From contig NZ_HE610987.1 of assembly GCF_000285535.1 (NCBI RefSeq), positions 553,775 through 617,774 on the forward strand: DNA of 64,000 bases. The letters are read 5' to 3'. Below, piece by piece: positions 35,134 to 43,801 of the stretch. The translations under genes and the position numbers were made by a program. The number at the start of each line of letters is the position of its first letter. Position 1 is the stretch's first letter. The notes beneath the pieces were generated by a model. It was not told the DNA's origin. It worked only from the letters and a program-made list of their open reading frames with translations, and did no database searches. Source of the stretch: Bacillus timonensis (GTDB lineage: Bacteria; Bacillota; Bacilli; Bacillales; Bacillaceae_L).

Positions 35134-36549
35134 ATGAAGCAGGTTGAGTTATTAAAAAACAAGGCGACTGAACAATTGGTTCATGAAGTTGACGTTGGCA
35201 TACATGTTGTAGACCTAAATGGCACAACGATTATCTACAACAAAAAAATGGCTCAAATTGAGGGAATGAATCAACTTGACGTCCTAAATAAAAAACTTGT
35301 TGATGTATTTTCCTTTCACAAAAATGAAGATAGTACACTGCTGCAAGCCCTTAAAAACGGTGAACCTATAAAAAATGTAAAGCAAACCTATTTCAACAAT
35401 CGAGGCCAAGAAATCACAACTATTAATCATACAATCCCTATTATGGATGGTCGAAAAAGAATTGGGGCAATGGAAATAGCTCGCGATGTCACTAAACTTG
35501 AGAAACTTCTTCGCGAAAATATGAATCGAAAGAATGATACATACTATACGTTTGATAGCATCATAGGAAAAAGTCCAGCTATTAGAGAAGTCATTGAGGC
35601 AAGCAAACGTGCTACACGGACAAATTCCTCTGTACTCATTATTGGAGATACCGGAACTGGAAAAGAGCTTTTTGCCCAAAGTATTCACAATGGAAGTGGC
35701 AGATCTTCTGCGTCCTTTATCTCTCAAAATTGTGCTGCTTTACCGGACAATTTAATCGAAGGTCTTCTTTTTGGTACAAAAAAAGGGGCATTTACCGGTG
35801 CGATTGATCGTCCAGGTTTATTTGAACAGGCAGAGGGCGGCACTCTGCTTTTAGATGAAATAAATTCATTGAATCCATCATTACAAGCAAAGCTCCTTCG
35901 AGTCATCCAAGAAAAAACAGTCCGACGAGTCGGTGACACAAAGGATAAAAAAATAGACGTTCGAATCCTTGCAACGATGAATGAAGACCCAATTGATGCC
36001 ATTTCAGAAGGAAGACTTCGAAAGGACTTATATTACAGACTAAGTGTGGTGACCCTTTTTATTCCACCGTTAAGGAATCGAAAGGAAGACATCTACGAGC
36101 TTGCATACGCCTTTGTGCAAAAATATAACCATCTGTTCGGACTGAATGTAACGTTGATACATGACAATGTTTTACAGACCTTTATGCAATATGACTGGCC
36201 AGGAAATGTTCGAGAATTAGAGCATATTATTGAAGGAGCACTGAATGTTATTACCTATGAAAATGAGATTTCGTACAATCATCTCCCTATGCATTTTCGT
36301 AAAAAAATACATATTAAACCTGGAACCCAAAAAAACAACCCACAAGAAGTAACAGCATCAGAACTCCAGCCTCTAGACAAACACATGGAAGAAGCCGAAA
36401 TCGACTACTTAAAACAAGCATTACAACAATTCAACTTCAATATAACAAAAACAGCCGAAGCACTCCGTATGAGTCGCCAAAACCTCCAGTATCGCCTTAA
36501 AAAATACGGAATTCGGAACCATAGGGACGGTTCTTCTGGTCCCAAGTAG
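35134..36549 (+). CDS. rocR: Sigma-54-dependent activator RocR
   Basis: A 471-residue enhancer-binding protein that activates arginine/ornithine catabolic genes. Residues 10-125 form a PAS sensor domain. The AAA+ domain follows, with Walker A GDTGTGKELFAQS, the sigma-54 contact loop KGAFTGA, and Walker B GGTLLLDEINSL. The C-terminal Fis-type HTH is NITKTAEALRMSRQNLQYRLKKYGI. The tail RNHRDGSSGPK is encoded by a repeat-like sequence (see 36515-36543). Divergent from its probable target rocD. Confidence 0.93.
   Translation: MKQVELLKNKATEQLVHEVDVGIHVVDLNGTTIIYNKKMAQIEGMNQLDVLNKKLVDVFSFHKNEDSTLLQALKNGEPIKNVKQTYFNNRGQEITTINHTIPIMDGRKRIGAMEIARDVTKLEKLLRENMNRKNDTYYTFDSIIGKSPAIREVIEASKRATRTNSSVLIIGDTGTGKELFAQSIHNGSGRSSASFISQNCAALPDNLIEGLLFGTKKGAFTGAIDRPGLFEQAEGGTLLLDEINSLNPSLQAKLLRVIQEKTVRRVGDTKDKKIDVRILATMNEDPIDAISEGRLRKDLYYRLSVVTLFIPPLRNRKEDIYELAYAFVQKYNHLFGLNVTLIHDNVLQTFMQYDWPGNVRELEHIIEGALNVITYENEISYNHLPMHFRKKIHIKPGTQKNNPQEVTASELQPLDKHMEEAEIDYLKQALQQFNFNITKTAEALRMSRQNLQYRLKKYGIRNHRDGSSGPK
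36515..36543. repeat. Short palindromic repeat fused to the 3' end of rocR
   Basis: GGAACCATAGGGACGGTTCT followed by TCTGGTCCC can fold (GGGAC/GTCCC, with GGAACCA/TGGTCCC as an alternative). Sequences of this kind recur at gene ends in several Firmicutes, to my recollection. It encodes the last residues of RocR. Confidence 0.5.
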
Positions 36550-36740
36550 TCTGAAAATTTCATATTTAAATTATCCACGATTCTACAAACAACTTCATAT
36601 TCCCGCACTACTATACATTTATTGCTCGGGAAATGAGTAGAATGAAGTCGAATGATTAGATAACAAGCAGTTTAAAGAAGAGATCTTGTTGGTTCACATG
36701 TAAGTTGGTATTTTACTTAAGATTAGTTAAAGGATGGTGA

Positions 36741-37361
36741 TTGTTGTTGAAACAATATGTGTGGTATGCAAGCTATGGATCTAACATAAACAGGGATCGA
36801 TTTCTCTGTTATATAAAAGGTGGTAGACCAAAAGGGTCTACTGAAACTGAGCTTGGGTGCACAGATCCTTCATCTCCAATCGACGAGGGTGTGTTTACAA
36901 TTCCTTACCAATTGTATTTCGCGAAGGAAGCTGGAAGATGGGGGTCAAAAGGTGTTGCTTTTATTAATGGAACGAAAAGTGAGACAGCAACGACCTATAG
37001 TAAGAAATACTTAATCACATCTGAACAATTTTTGGATGTTTTGCAACAGGAAAACAGTGGGATTCAGTTCGAAATTGATTTAAATAAGGTAAAAGAGTCC
37101 GGGTCACTGGTTTTCCGTGAAAAGGCTTGGTATGGAAAAATCCTATTCCTAGGCGATGATGGTGGCCATCCGATTTATACATTTACTGCACCATGGGATT
37201 TGGATGATGTCGCGATAAATAAACCTTCCCAGGAATATTTGCAAACAATCATTACAGGGCTAAAAGAATATTACCCTAAGGAAGAGATTCATCAGTATTT
37301 AAAAGACAAACCTGGTATTAAAGGAAAATATACAGCTGAAGAACTTTTTAGATTAATTTAG
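36741..37361 (+). CDS. Gamma-glutamylcyclotransferase-fold protein
   Basis: A 206-residue protein. The N-terminus WYASYGSNINRDRF carries the YGSN motif of the gamma-glutamylcyclotransferase (BtrG/GGCT) fold; the later segment WYGKILFLGDDGGHPIYTFT is unlike classical GGCT, so activity is unclear. Three consecutive TTG codons follow AAGGATGGTGAT, and any of them (36741, 36744, 36747) could start translation. Confidence 0.7.
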   Translation: MLLKQYVWYASYGSNINRDRFLCYIKGGRPKGSTETELGCTDPSSPIDEGVFTIPYQLYFAKEAGRWGSKGVAFINGTKSETATTYSKKYLITSEQFLDVLQQENSGIQFEIDLNKVKESGSLVFREKAWYGKILFLGDDGGHPIYTFTAPWDLDDVAINKPSQEYLQTIITGLKEYYPKEEIHQYLKDKPGIKGKYTAEELFRLI

Positions 37362-37410
37362 GAAAAAAAGAAGGAGCCCGCGCATCCTTCTATTACATTT
37401 CCTATTTTGA

Positions 37411-37529
37411 TTCAATCAAATGTTTGTTTGAACTTTATCCTAACAGCCGCAACGGGCCTAGCGTTCATACAAGCGTTTGTTTGAATTCTTGCCCAACGGT
37501 TTCACATTTCAAACAAACGTTTGTTTAAA
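37411..37529. repeat. Three 22-bp palindromes, family TTCAAACAAACGTTTG...
   Basis: Sites at 37411-37432, 37463-37484 and 37508-37529 match the perfect palindrome whose left half is TTCAAACAAAC at 20, 20 and 21 of 22 positions. Spacing is 52 and 45 bases. They lie between convergent genes, so a promoter role is unlikely here. The same family occurs at 29865-29940. Confidence 0.7.
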
Positions 37530-37532
37530 AAA

Positions 37533-37565
37533 TGGAGTACCCATTTTTCTATGGATACTCCTTTT
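37533..37565 (-). terminator. Terminator of CGS-family gene
   Basis: Stem GGAGTAtCCAT/ATGGgTACTCC, followed on the minus strand by ATTTTTTAAA. Confidence 0.75.
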
Positions 37566-37571
37566 CATGAT

Positions 37572-38714
37572 TTATTTTATAGACTTTTCAATTGCCTGCT
37601 CAAAGACAGAAATGATGTCCTCGTAATGTTCGATTCCGACAGAAATTCTAACTAACTCATTGGTAATCCCCAACGCTTCCTGTGCTTCAGGCGGCAATGC
37701 ACGGTGTGACGTTTTTAGAGGATGCGATACAGTTGTTTCTACCCCAGCTAAAGTTGGAACAAGCTTTACCCATCCGATTGATTTAAAAAATTGGCCAACA
37801 TCAACAGTTTTAGCAAGCTCCACAGACACCATTGCCCCAAACCCTGTTGCTTCTTCCTCAAATGGATAATACACTCTTGAAATGTTCGGGTTATTACGTA
37901 ATGCTTCTGCAAGCTTTCGTGCATTTGAAGACTGTACTTGCATACGAACGGCTAACGTTTTTAATCCTCGAGTAGTTAGCCACGCTTCAAATGGACTTAC
38001 GTTTGCACCGAGGTTAGCTACCTTCGCACGTGCTTTTGCAACTAAATCCTCTCTTCCGACAACAACTCCTGCAGTTACATCGCTATGTCCACCAATATAT
38101 TTCGTTGCACTGTGAACCACTAACTCTACCCCAAGCTCATATGGGTTGCAATGATATGGAGTAGCAAATGTATTGTCCACCACTGTGATTAGTTTCTTTT
38201 GTTTAGCAAGTTCCACAATTGCAGGCAGATTTTCAACACGTAAATGTGGATTTGTAATCGATTCAGTGTAAAGAGCTTTTGTATTTGGTTGAATTGCTTT
38301 TTCTACTTGTTCAAGGTCTGCAAAAGAAACAAATGTTGTATCAACACCAAGTTGGTGTAATTCTTCGTATAACAAATGAAAGCTTCCTCCATACACATCC
38401 TCAGCTGCGACAATATGGTCTCCACTTTTCACAACAGCTAGAAGCCCCGCTAAAATAGCAGATAGTCCTGAAGATGTTGCAATACCTGCTGGTGCACCTT
38501 CAATTGCTGCAACCATTTGGCCAAGCTCATCTGGATTTGGATTTCCAGTACGAGAATATAGATAATTCCCTTCTCCTTGGTAATAAGCCTCTAAATCTTC
38601 AAGATTATCAAAAGTAAAAGCGGATGTTTGATAAATAGGTGTTACTTTACTTCGAATTGGTAGTTTGCTTTTTTCTACACTATGAATTAATTTTGTCTCA
38701 AATCGTTTTGCCAA
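37572..38714 (-). CDS. Cystathionine gamma-synthase/lyase family PLP enzyme
   Basis: A 380-residue Cys/Met-metabolism PLP enzyme. The PLP lysine is in VVHSATKYIGGHSD, with YSRTGNPN and the terminal RISVGIEHYEDII characteristic of the family. Family members make cystathionine or cleave cystathionine, homocysteine or methionine; sequence alone does not decide. TTG 38714 follows AGAGGGTGG at 5 bases; GTG 38723 overlaps that site. Monocistronic. Confidence 0.88.
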   Translation of the reverse strand: MAKRFETKLIHSVEKSKLPIRSKVTPIYQTSAFTFDNLEDLEAYYQGEGNYLYSRTGNPNPDELGQMVAAIEGAPAGIATSSGLSAILAGLLAVVKSGDHIVAAEDVYGGSFHLLYEELHQLGVDTTFVSFADLEQVEKAIQPNTKALYTESITNPHLRVENLPAIVELAKQKKLITVVDNTFATPYHCNPYELGVELVVHSATKYIGGHSDVTAGVVVGREDLVAKARAKVANLGANVSPFEAWLTTRGLKTLAVRMQVQSSNARKLAEALRNNPNISRVYYPFEEEATGFGAMVSVELAKTVDVGQFFKSIGWVKLVPTLAGVETTVSHPLKTSHRALPPEAQEALGITNELVRISVGIEHYEDIISVFEQAIEKSIK

Positions 38715-38845
38715 CTTATCCACCCTCTTAATTATGTATTGCTATTATTCTGAACCTTAATTTTTTAGATGTCAAATAGAATCTTGCAAATCGAAAAAGT
38801 ATCAACATTAAAAAAGAAGCCACATCAGCAGCTTCTCTTCTCCAT

Positions 38846-39406
38846 CTATTCCTTATAAATAGATTGATCCGTAAAATTATTATAAACGAGATAAATTACA
38901 ATGCATATTGCAGTTGTTATAAATCCCCAGCCAAGAGTAATTTGATCAATTACGAGGTAGTTATTACATAATTGATTATTTATATTGATGTATAATACAC
39001 CCATTCCTAAATACTTCACGGTAAAGAAGATGAATACAATGTTTTTTGCACGATCCGATAACTTCTTCCAGCTATCACGTAACGGAACACCTGCTAAGAA
39101 AGAAAGACTTAAAAATTTCCACACTTCCATGCTTGTGATGTTTAATGTCTCGTCCATTGTTTTCGGTATTGTCCAGTACACCATGATAACGATAAATAAT
39201 AGAATTCCCGGTATTCCATCTTGATTCCACTTTTCAAAAAGACGCGGGAATTTTTGTTGAAATAGTTTTCCCATAAAAAAACCCGCAATTATGATTGATG
39301 GCATCTGCATATGCATATGAATGATCATAATGGACTCCAATAGATTGGCAACTGGGGGAAGTGCTAGCACAAATAATAGTCCTAGTCCAATCAAAAATTG
39401 TTTCAT
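38846..39406 (-). CDS. Membrane protein of the ba3 oxidase cluster
   Basis: A 186-residue protein with about six hydrophobic segments and a His/Met-rich stretch (IIHMHMQMPS) near residue 30 that might bind copper. It starts 3 bases after the SCO gene stop and so belongs to the oxidase operon. Similar proteins follow ba3-type oxidases in Bacillus; a role in assembly is inferred only. Confidence 0.75.
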   Translation of the reverse strand: MKQFLIGLGLLFVLALPPVANLLESIMIIHMHMQMPSIIIAGFFMGKLFQQKFPRLFEKWNQDGIPGILLFIVIMVYWTIPKTMDETLNITSMEVWKFLSLSFLAGVPLRDSWKKLSDRAKNIVFIFFTVKYLGMGVLYININNQLCNNYLVIDQITLGWGFITTAICIVIYLVYNNFTDQSIYKE

Positions 39407-39409
39407 AGC

Positions 39410-40051
39410 TTATTCCCCCTTTTCATTGTCTAAGATGCGAATGACCTTGGTAGCCGCTTGATCAATTTCCCGATAATCCATGACATCAATCAACGAACCA
39501 TTAGGATCTACTAAATAAAAAGCTGAGTTATGCGCAAAGTTCCCTCTTCCATCTGGAATAACAATTACACCAAATTCATCAAGAAGGGCTTTTAATTCTG
39601 TTTCATTTGAAATCCTAGCCATTCTCCACGTCTCGCCATCTGCTCCAAAGTAGGTACGATACTTCCTTAGGGTTGCTGGGTCATCCCTAGTTGGGTCAAA
39701 GCTTATACTTAAAAAGACAATATCTTTTCCAAAGTATTCTTGTGGAACTTGCTCGTAAACCTGTGCCATATTCATTTCCAACTTGGGACAAACAGTCGTG
39801 CAAGAGGTGTATAGGAAAGTGATAAATACGTATTTATCATGAAATTCAGAAATAGGATATGTTCGTCCCTCGCTATCTTCGAATGTTACATCTGGAAATG
39901 CTGGCTTATCCTCTATTAGTTGGTTTACTCTTGCTGTTTCTGCAGTAAATGCTCGAAAACCATCTGTTCCCGTATAGAACAATGCACATCCAAATAGTAA
40001 AATTAACAAGCAAGCGAATGTCGTTCGATTCTTTTTGATCACGAAGATCAC
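39410..40051 (-). CDS. SCO family copper chaperone
   Basis: A 213-residue membrane-anchored thioredoxin-fold protein. After an N-terminal helix (TFACLLILLFGCALFYTG) come the copper/redox motif CTTVCP (about residue 95) and the conserved His in NFAHNSAFYLVDPNG. It delivers copper to the CuA site of cytochrome oxidase subunit II outside the membrane, fitting its place behind the ba3 oxidase genes. Confidence 0.92.
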   Translation of the reverse strand: MIFVIKKNRTTFACLLILLFGCALFYTGTDGFRAFTAETARVNQLIEDKPAFPDVTFEDSEGRTYPISEFHDKYVFITFLYTSCTTVCPKLEMNMAQVYEQVPQEYFGKDIVFLSISFDPTRDDPATLRKYRTYFGADGETWRMARISNETELKALLDEFGVIVIPDGRGNFAHNSAFYLVDPNGSLIDVMDYREIDQAATKVIRILDNEKGE

Positions 40052-40139
40052 ATCCTATTTCTATTTTTTGTCGTCTAATAGTAGAAAGAGATAGCAGCTT
40101 ATTTCGCTATCTCTTCTCTATTAAAGTCCTACCTCTGGA

Positions 40140-41831
40140 TTACCATGTTTTAAATGGAGGTGATCCTGGAGGTGCGTTTACAATCATATCAGTTAATGGT
40201 AATACATATGCCATTGCAATTACTAGAACCATAAGCACGACCCATAGTCCCCAACGCTCTGTCCATAATGGCGTTTTTGAAGCATTTTCTTCTACTTCTG
40301 CGACAGGGAATTCTGTTAAGCCTTTAGGTGCAAAGAACATCATGTTAAATACAGCATATACTTGGATGATTACCGCGATTAATAATAATGTTGCGCCGAT
40401 ACCGACTACCATCATAAATGGTTCCCATCCTGCAGCTTGTGCACTACCAAAGTAGTCTGAGAAAGATGTTCTACGTGGTGAACCAAGTAGTCCTACCGTG
40501 TGCATTGAACCGGACATTAGAACCATACCAATTGTCCAAATGATGGTTTGAACAACACCCAATTTATTCATTCCTTTTGTTAAGACACGACCTGAAATAT
40601 GCGGCACTAACCAGTAACTAATTCCGAAGAATGTCATTACGACTGACATACCTAGTGTTAAGTGAAAGTGACCTACAATCCACATTGTGTTGTGAACGAC
40701 TTGGTCAAGCTGGTTTGTGCTCTGTGCAATACCACCTGCTCCTGCTGGGATAAAGGCAGCCATTGCGATAAATGGTGCTAGGAAACGTACATCTCCCCAA
40801 GGTAGCTTTTTAAACCAACCGAACGCACCTTTTCCACCTTTCTTTCTTCCTGTACGTTCAAATACTGCGAACATTGCCCATGCTGTCATTAAAGATGGGA
40901 AACCAATTGCTAAACTCATAAATACATGAAGGAATTTAACTGCTGGCAGAATACCTGGGTCAATAATTTGGTGGTGGAATCCACCTGTAATGTTCATGAT
41001 AACTAACGCAATGACCACTACACGAGTTAATAAATCACTCCAACGTTTTCCACCGATAATTTTCGGTATAATAACATACCATGCAGATACCGCTGTTAAA
41101 TACCAGATATTAACTGCTGTATGTCCGAACGCCCAGAATAGTGTACGAGAAACTAATACATTTATAGTATCTACCCAGCCAAGTGTCCATGGTAGAATCA
41201 AGAATAATACTTCAACTGCGACAAATGCAGTTGCTCCTACTAATAAAATGAATACTCCTGTAGCAAAGAATGAAAGAATTGGAAGATGTTGACCTTTATG
41301 ATTCTTTCTCCAGTTTGCTACTTGCATAAACGCCCCAGCCGCTAGAATCCAAATACCTACCACAACGAGTGCTAACCCGATATAGAACACTGGGTGTGCA
41401 GCCATTGGTGGATAGAACGTGTACATAACAGATGCTTTGTTCATTAAGACTGGAATTACAACGAGTACGATACCCACAATCTTCGTCCAGAAACCAATCC
41501 ACGCCATTTTTCTTACCTTAGGCAGTAAACCACCTAAATCATGTGAAAGACCAGCGTAGAAATAACCGATTGTAATGAATGCTGAAAATACAACTACTAA
41601 AAGTAGACCGTGTGCGGTTAATACTTGATAATAGTTTAACCAGCTTGGTAGTTCTAAAAGACCTGCACGGTTTAATCCCTGAAATAACCCAAAAAGTCCA
41701 CCTAATAATAATGCGATAAATGCTACTGATAAATAGGATTTCGAGATTTTTGCATCTTGAGGATTTACCCCTAACACCTTGTTTGTTTTTTCTTTTAAGG
41801 TCAAATCTGAATTATTTAATATTGTTGCCAA
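40140..41831 (-). CDS. cbaA: ba3-type cytochrome c oxidase subunit I
   Basis: A 563-residue heme-copper oxidase subunit with about 13 helices. Heme and CuB ligands are visible: YYQVLTAHGLLL (low-spin heme His), WAFGHTAVNIWYL (His-Pro/Tyr region), GGFHHQIIDPG (CuB His pair), and HNTMWIVGHFHLTLG (His ligands). TTG 41831 has GGAGGGG upstream; upstream codons overlap subunit II. Terminal oxidase of aerobic respiration, B-family (ba3). Confidence 0.95.
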   Translation of the reverse strand: MATILNNSDLTLKEKTNKVLGVNPQDAKISKSYLSVAFIALLLGGLFGLFQGLNRAGLLELPSWLNYYQVLTAHGLLLVVVFSAFITIGYFYAGLSHDLGGLLPKVRKMAWIGFWTKIVGIVLVVIPVLMNKASVMYTFYPPMAAHPVFYIGLALVVVGIWILAAGAFMQVANWRKNHKGQHLPILSFFATGVFILLVGATAFVAVEVLFLILPWTLGWVDTINVLVSRTLFWAFGHTAVNIWYLTAVSAWYVIIPKIIGGKRWSDLLTRVVVIALVIMNITGGFHHQIIDPGILPAVKFLHVFMSLAIGFPSLMTAWAMFAVFERTGRKKGGKGAFGWFKKLPWGDVRFLAPFIAMAAFIPAGAGGIAQSTNQLDQVVHNTMWIVGHFHLTLGMSVVMTFFGISYWLVPHISGRVLTKGMNKLGVVQTIIWTIGMVLMSGSMHTVGLLGSPRRTSFSDYFGSAQAAGWEPFMMVVGIGATLLLIAVIIQVYAVFNMMFFAPKGLTEFPVAEVEENASKTPLWTERWGLWVVLMVLVIAMAYVLPLTDMIVNAPPGSPPFKTW

Positions 41832-41845
41832 TGGTCTCCCCTCCT

Positions 41846-42319
41846 TTATTTCACCGTAATTGTTGTAGCCATTAATTGGTGACCAGCACCACAATATTCG
41901 TTACATAGAACTAAATAATCTCCAGGTTCATCAAAGGTTTGAGTGATTTTTTGAATATGTCCTGGCATTACCATTGCATTTAAGTTTGTACCTGCAACTT
42001 CGAAACCGTGGACGACGTCTTTAGATGTCATGATAAAATGAACCTTTGAACCAGCAGGTATTTCAATCTTTCCTGGATTAAAACTGAAAATTTCTAACGT
42101 CATCACAACTTCATATTCGTTTTCACCAACTTGATATACACCTGGTTTGTCAAATGGAGCTGTTTCGTCAACCTTTTGGGGATCGATTGTATCCATATGA
42201 CTTGGTGGTCCCATCTCTAATGCGAACGTTTGGTAGCCTGTTACAAGCATGAAAGCCATGATCATACCGAAGCTTATTGTAAGCCATATTTTTTCATCAA
42301 GATGCATTTTTTGTTTCAT
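41846..42319 (-). CDS. cbaB: ba3-type cytochrome c oxidase subunit II
   Basis: A 157-residue subunit with one N-terminal membrane helix (WLTISFGMIMAFMLVTGYQTF) and a cupredoxin domain. The CuA ligands are in VLCNEYCGAGHQLM with the upstream His in VVHGFEV. The length is typical of ba3 oxidases. Strong ribosome site TTAGGAGGG. Second gene of the operon. Confidence 0.94.
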   Translation of the reverse strand: MKQKMHLDEKIWLTISFGMIMAFMLVTGYQTFALEMGPPSHMDTIDPQKVDETAPFDKPGVYQVGENEYEVVMTLEIFSFNPGKIEIPAGSKVHFIMTSKDVVHGFEVAGTNLNAMVMPGHIQKITQTFDEPGDYLVLCNEYCGAGHQLMATTITVK

Positions 42320-42330
42320 CGTTTTCCCTC

Positions 42331-42480
42331 CTAAAATCTAGCCATGAATAGGCCGAATAGTACTATATACGTAAATAGAATGACTGCTCCAACAACACCG
42401 ACTGAAATCCAAGTTCCAACTAACCGACCTTGGTATTCCCCGTCTGAATTTTTGTTTCGGTTTACTTTTGAAGCTCCCAT
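42331..42480 (-). CDS. Cytochrome c oxidase subunit IIa-like small protein
   Basis: A 49-residue protein with one helix (WISVGVVGAVILFTYIVLFGLFMARF), too short to be obvious but headed by an excellent ribosome site (AAGGAGGTTGAG) and lying 11 bases before subunit II. It matches the small subunit IIa of ba3 oxidases. First gene of the operon. Confidence 0.8.
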   Translation of the reverse strand: MGASKVNRNKNSDGEYQGRLVGTWISVGVVGAVILFTYIVLFGLFMARF

Positions 42481-42583
42481 CCAACTCAACCTCCTTATGT
42501 TCTTCTTACTTACATCATAATTAGGAACGATTCTCAATGTTGTGAACTGAATCACACATAAAGTGTAATTTTTGATACACCCA

Positions 42584-42622
42584 TAAAAAATGGACGAGAA
42601 AACTGGATTTTCCCCGTCCATA
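42584..42622. repeat. Inverted repeat upstream of oxidase operon
   Basis: ATGGACG and CGTCCAT pair across about 18 bases, with further GA/TC pairing. Terminator-like or a leader hairpin. The surrounding 42481-42896 gap otherwise holds the repeat at 42731-42855. Confidence 0.4.
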
Positions 42623-42730
42623 AATCCTTTAAAAATCCCACTAAATCGCATCATTCCAACATTTCATTCACATCTCAACCTCTATACTTTCCTCTAAAAT
42701 TGAAAAATGACAAATTGGTGAACATACTTT

Positions 42731-42855
42731 TAAAAGCGCTAAGCGCGTTGCCTTAGTCGATAAGTATAAGATTAGCGCTGACAGCAGGTGATTTTTGGCT
42801 TCTGAAGCAATTGAATTAGACTTAATAGCTGATGACACCTGAAGCTAGACTTCAA
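42731..42855. repeat. Bacillaceae intergenic repeat family 1, copy 1
   Basis: Shares AGCGCTGACAG, GGTG, CTTC-GAAG, ATTGA-TTA and the end CCTGAAGCTAGAC-TC in the same order with 50126-50242. A fragment of its end (GGCGCTTGAAACTTGACATC) recurs at 58127. It is non-coding. Confidence 0.7.
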
Positions 42856-42863
42856 TTTCCACA

Positions 42864-42899
42864 TAAAAAAGACAGCCTCAGTCCATTGGAGGCTGCCTA
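42864..42899 (-). terminator. Terminator of methyltransferase gene
   Basis: Minus-strand stem GGCAGCCTCC...GAGGCTGTC followed by TTTTTTATG; it overlaps the restored stop codon. Confidence 0.75.
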
Positions 42900-43501
42900 T
42901 TCTAATTGATAAACTAAAAATCTCTCATATGTGTTTTTCTCAAACAATCCTGGGATTATAATTTCCTTTTTTAATTGAAACGGAGTATTGTTTTCTAAAA
43001 AATAGGTGTAATCTGTCGATCCATAATATAGAATAATCTCCATCTCTCGGTGATTCTGTTTGTAAGAGCGAAGTATATTAGAAATCGTATGTTTAAAAAC
43101 CTGGATTGAAAAAGGGTTAAAAAATAAAAACGATTATCGTTCGAATTGATTTCATAGTCCTGTGCGGCACAATGATGAATTTCAACTTCTTCCTCGCGGG
43201 CATTTGACCTTTTTACGTAACGGTCGCGGTTTTCCATCGCTTCATGGTAAAGTGATTTATCAATCTCGACACCAATAACAGTTGCTTTAAAAAAATGATG
43301 AATATAAAAGAGCAGTCGACCTTTACCGCTACCAAAATCCACTACCCGATCTGTTTCTTTCAATTGGTACTGCTTAAAAAGTGCATTTAGACCTTCATAT
43401 GGTGTTGGTTCATAACGGTAATAATGGATGGACGAACTAAAACCTTTTTGTCCTCCGCCCGTTTTTACATGTAATAGTGCATCGTAATACTTGTCTTCCA
43501 T
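42897..43501 (-). pseudogene. SAM-dependent methyltransferase, frameshifted in a T tract
   Basis: The first frame encodes ~160 residues, with motif I VVDFGSGKGRLLFYI and IGVEID. At about 43133-43138 six T residues (minus strand) stand where seven would give NRFYFFNPFSIQVFKHTISN and continue to a stop at 42897 (ending YERFLVYQLE). Without the correction the frame ends at 42995. The start 43501 has AAGGAGACAATCT. The family is a class I methyltransferase of unknown substrate. It may be intact in the organism if this is an assembly undercall. Confidence 0.82.
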
Positions 43502-43563
43502 AGATTGTCTCCTTGTAACATGTATGCATAGCGGTTTTTGCAAACTTTTTTATTATTGATAAA

Positions 43564-43751
43564 TTGATTTCAGCTGCTGGTGAACGCTTTCCGCGGGCGT
43601 GGCTTGAGCCCTCCTCGTCGCTTAGCGCTCATGCGGGGTCTCAAGTCTCACGCTTTTCCCGCAGGACACTGAATAGCTTCCTTGAAATAACCCACGCATG
43701 AAGAAAATGCGTATGCATTTTCGAGGAGTCGCCACCTTCCGCTGCAATCAA
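43564..43751. repeat. Bacillaceae intergenic repeat family 2
   Basis: A ~188-bp GC-richer block bounded by TTGATTTCAGC and GCTGCAATCAA (imperfect inverted ends) with inner palindromic parts (CTTTCCGCGGGCG; GCGGGGTCTCAAG; TTTTCCCGCAGGA). Such blocks are common between Bacillus genes, from my memory of published genomes. It fills the 43502-43801 gap; no gene is seen. Confidence 0.7.
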
Positions 43752-43801
43752 TAGGTTTTTTTATCCCTTAGCAACAACCTTTTAGAAAAGAGCCTTGCCA
43801 G

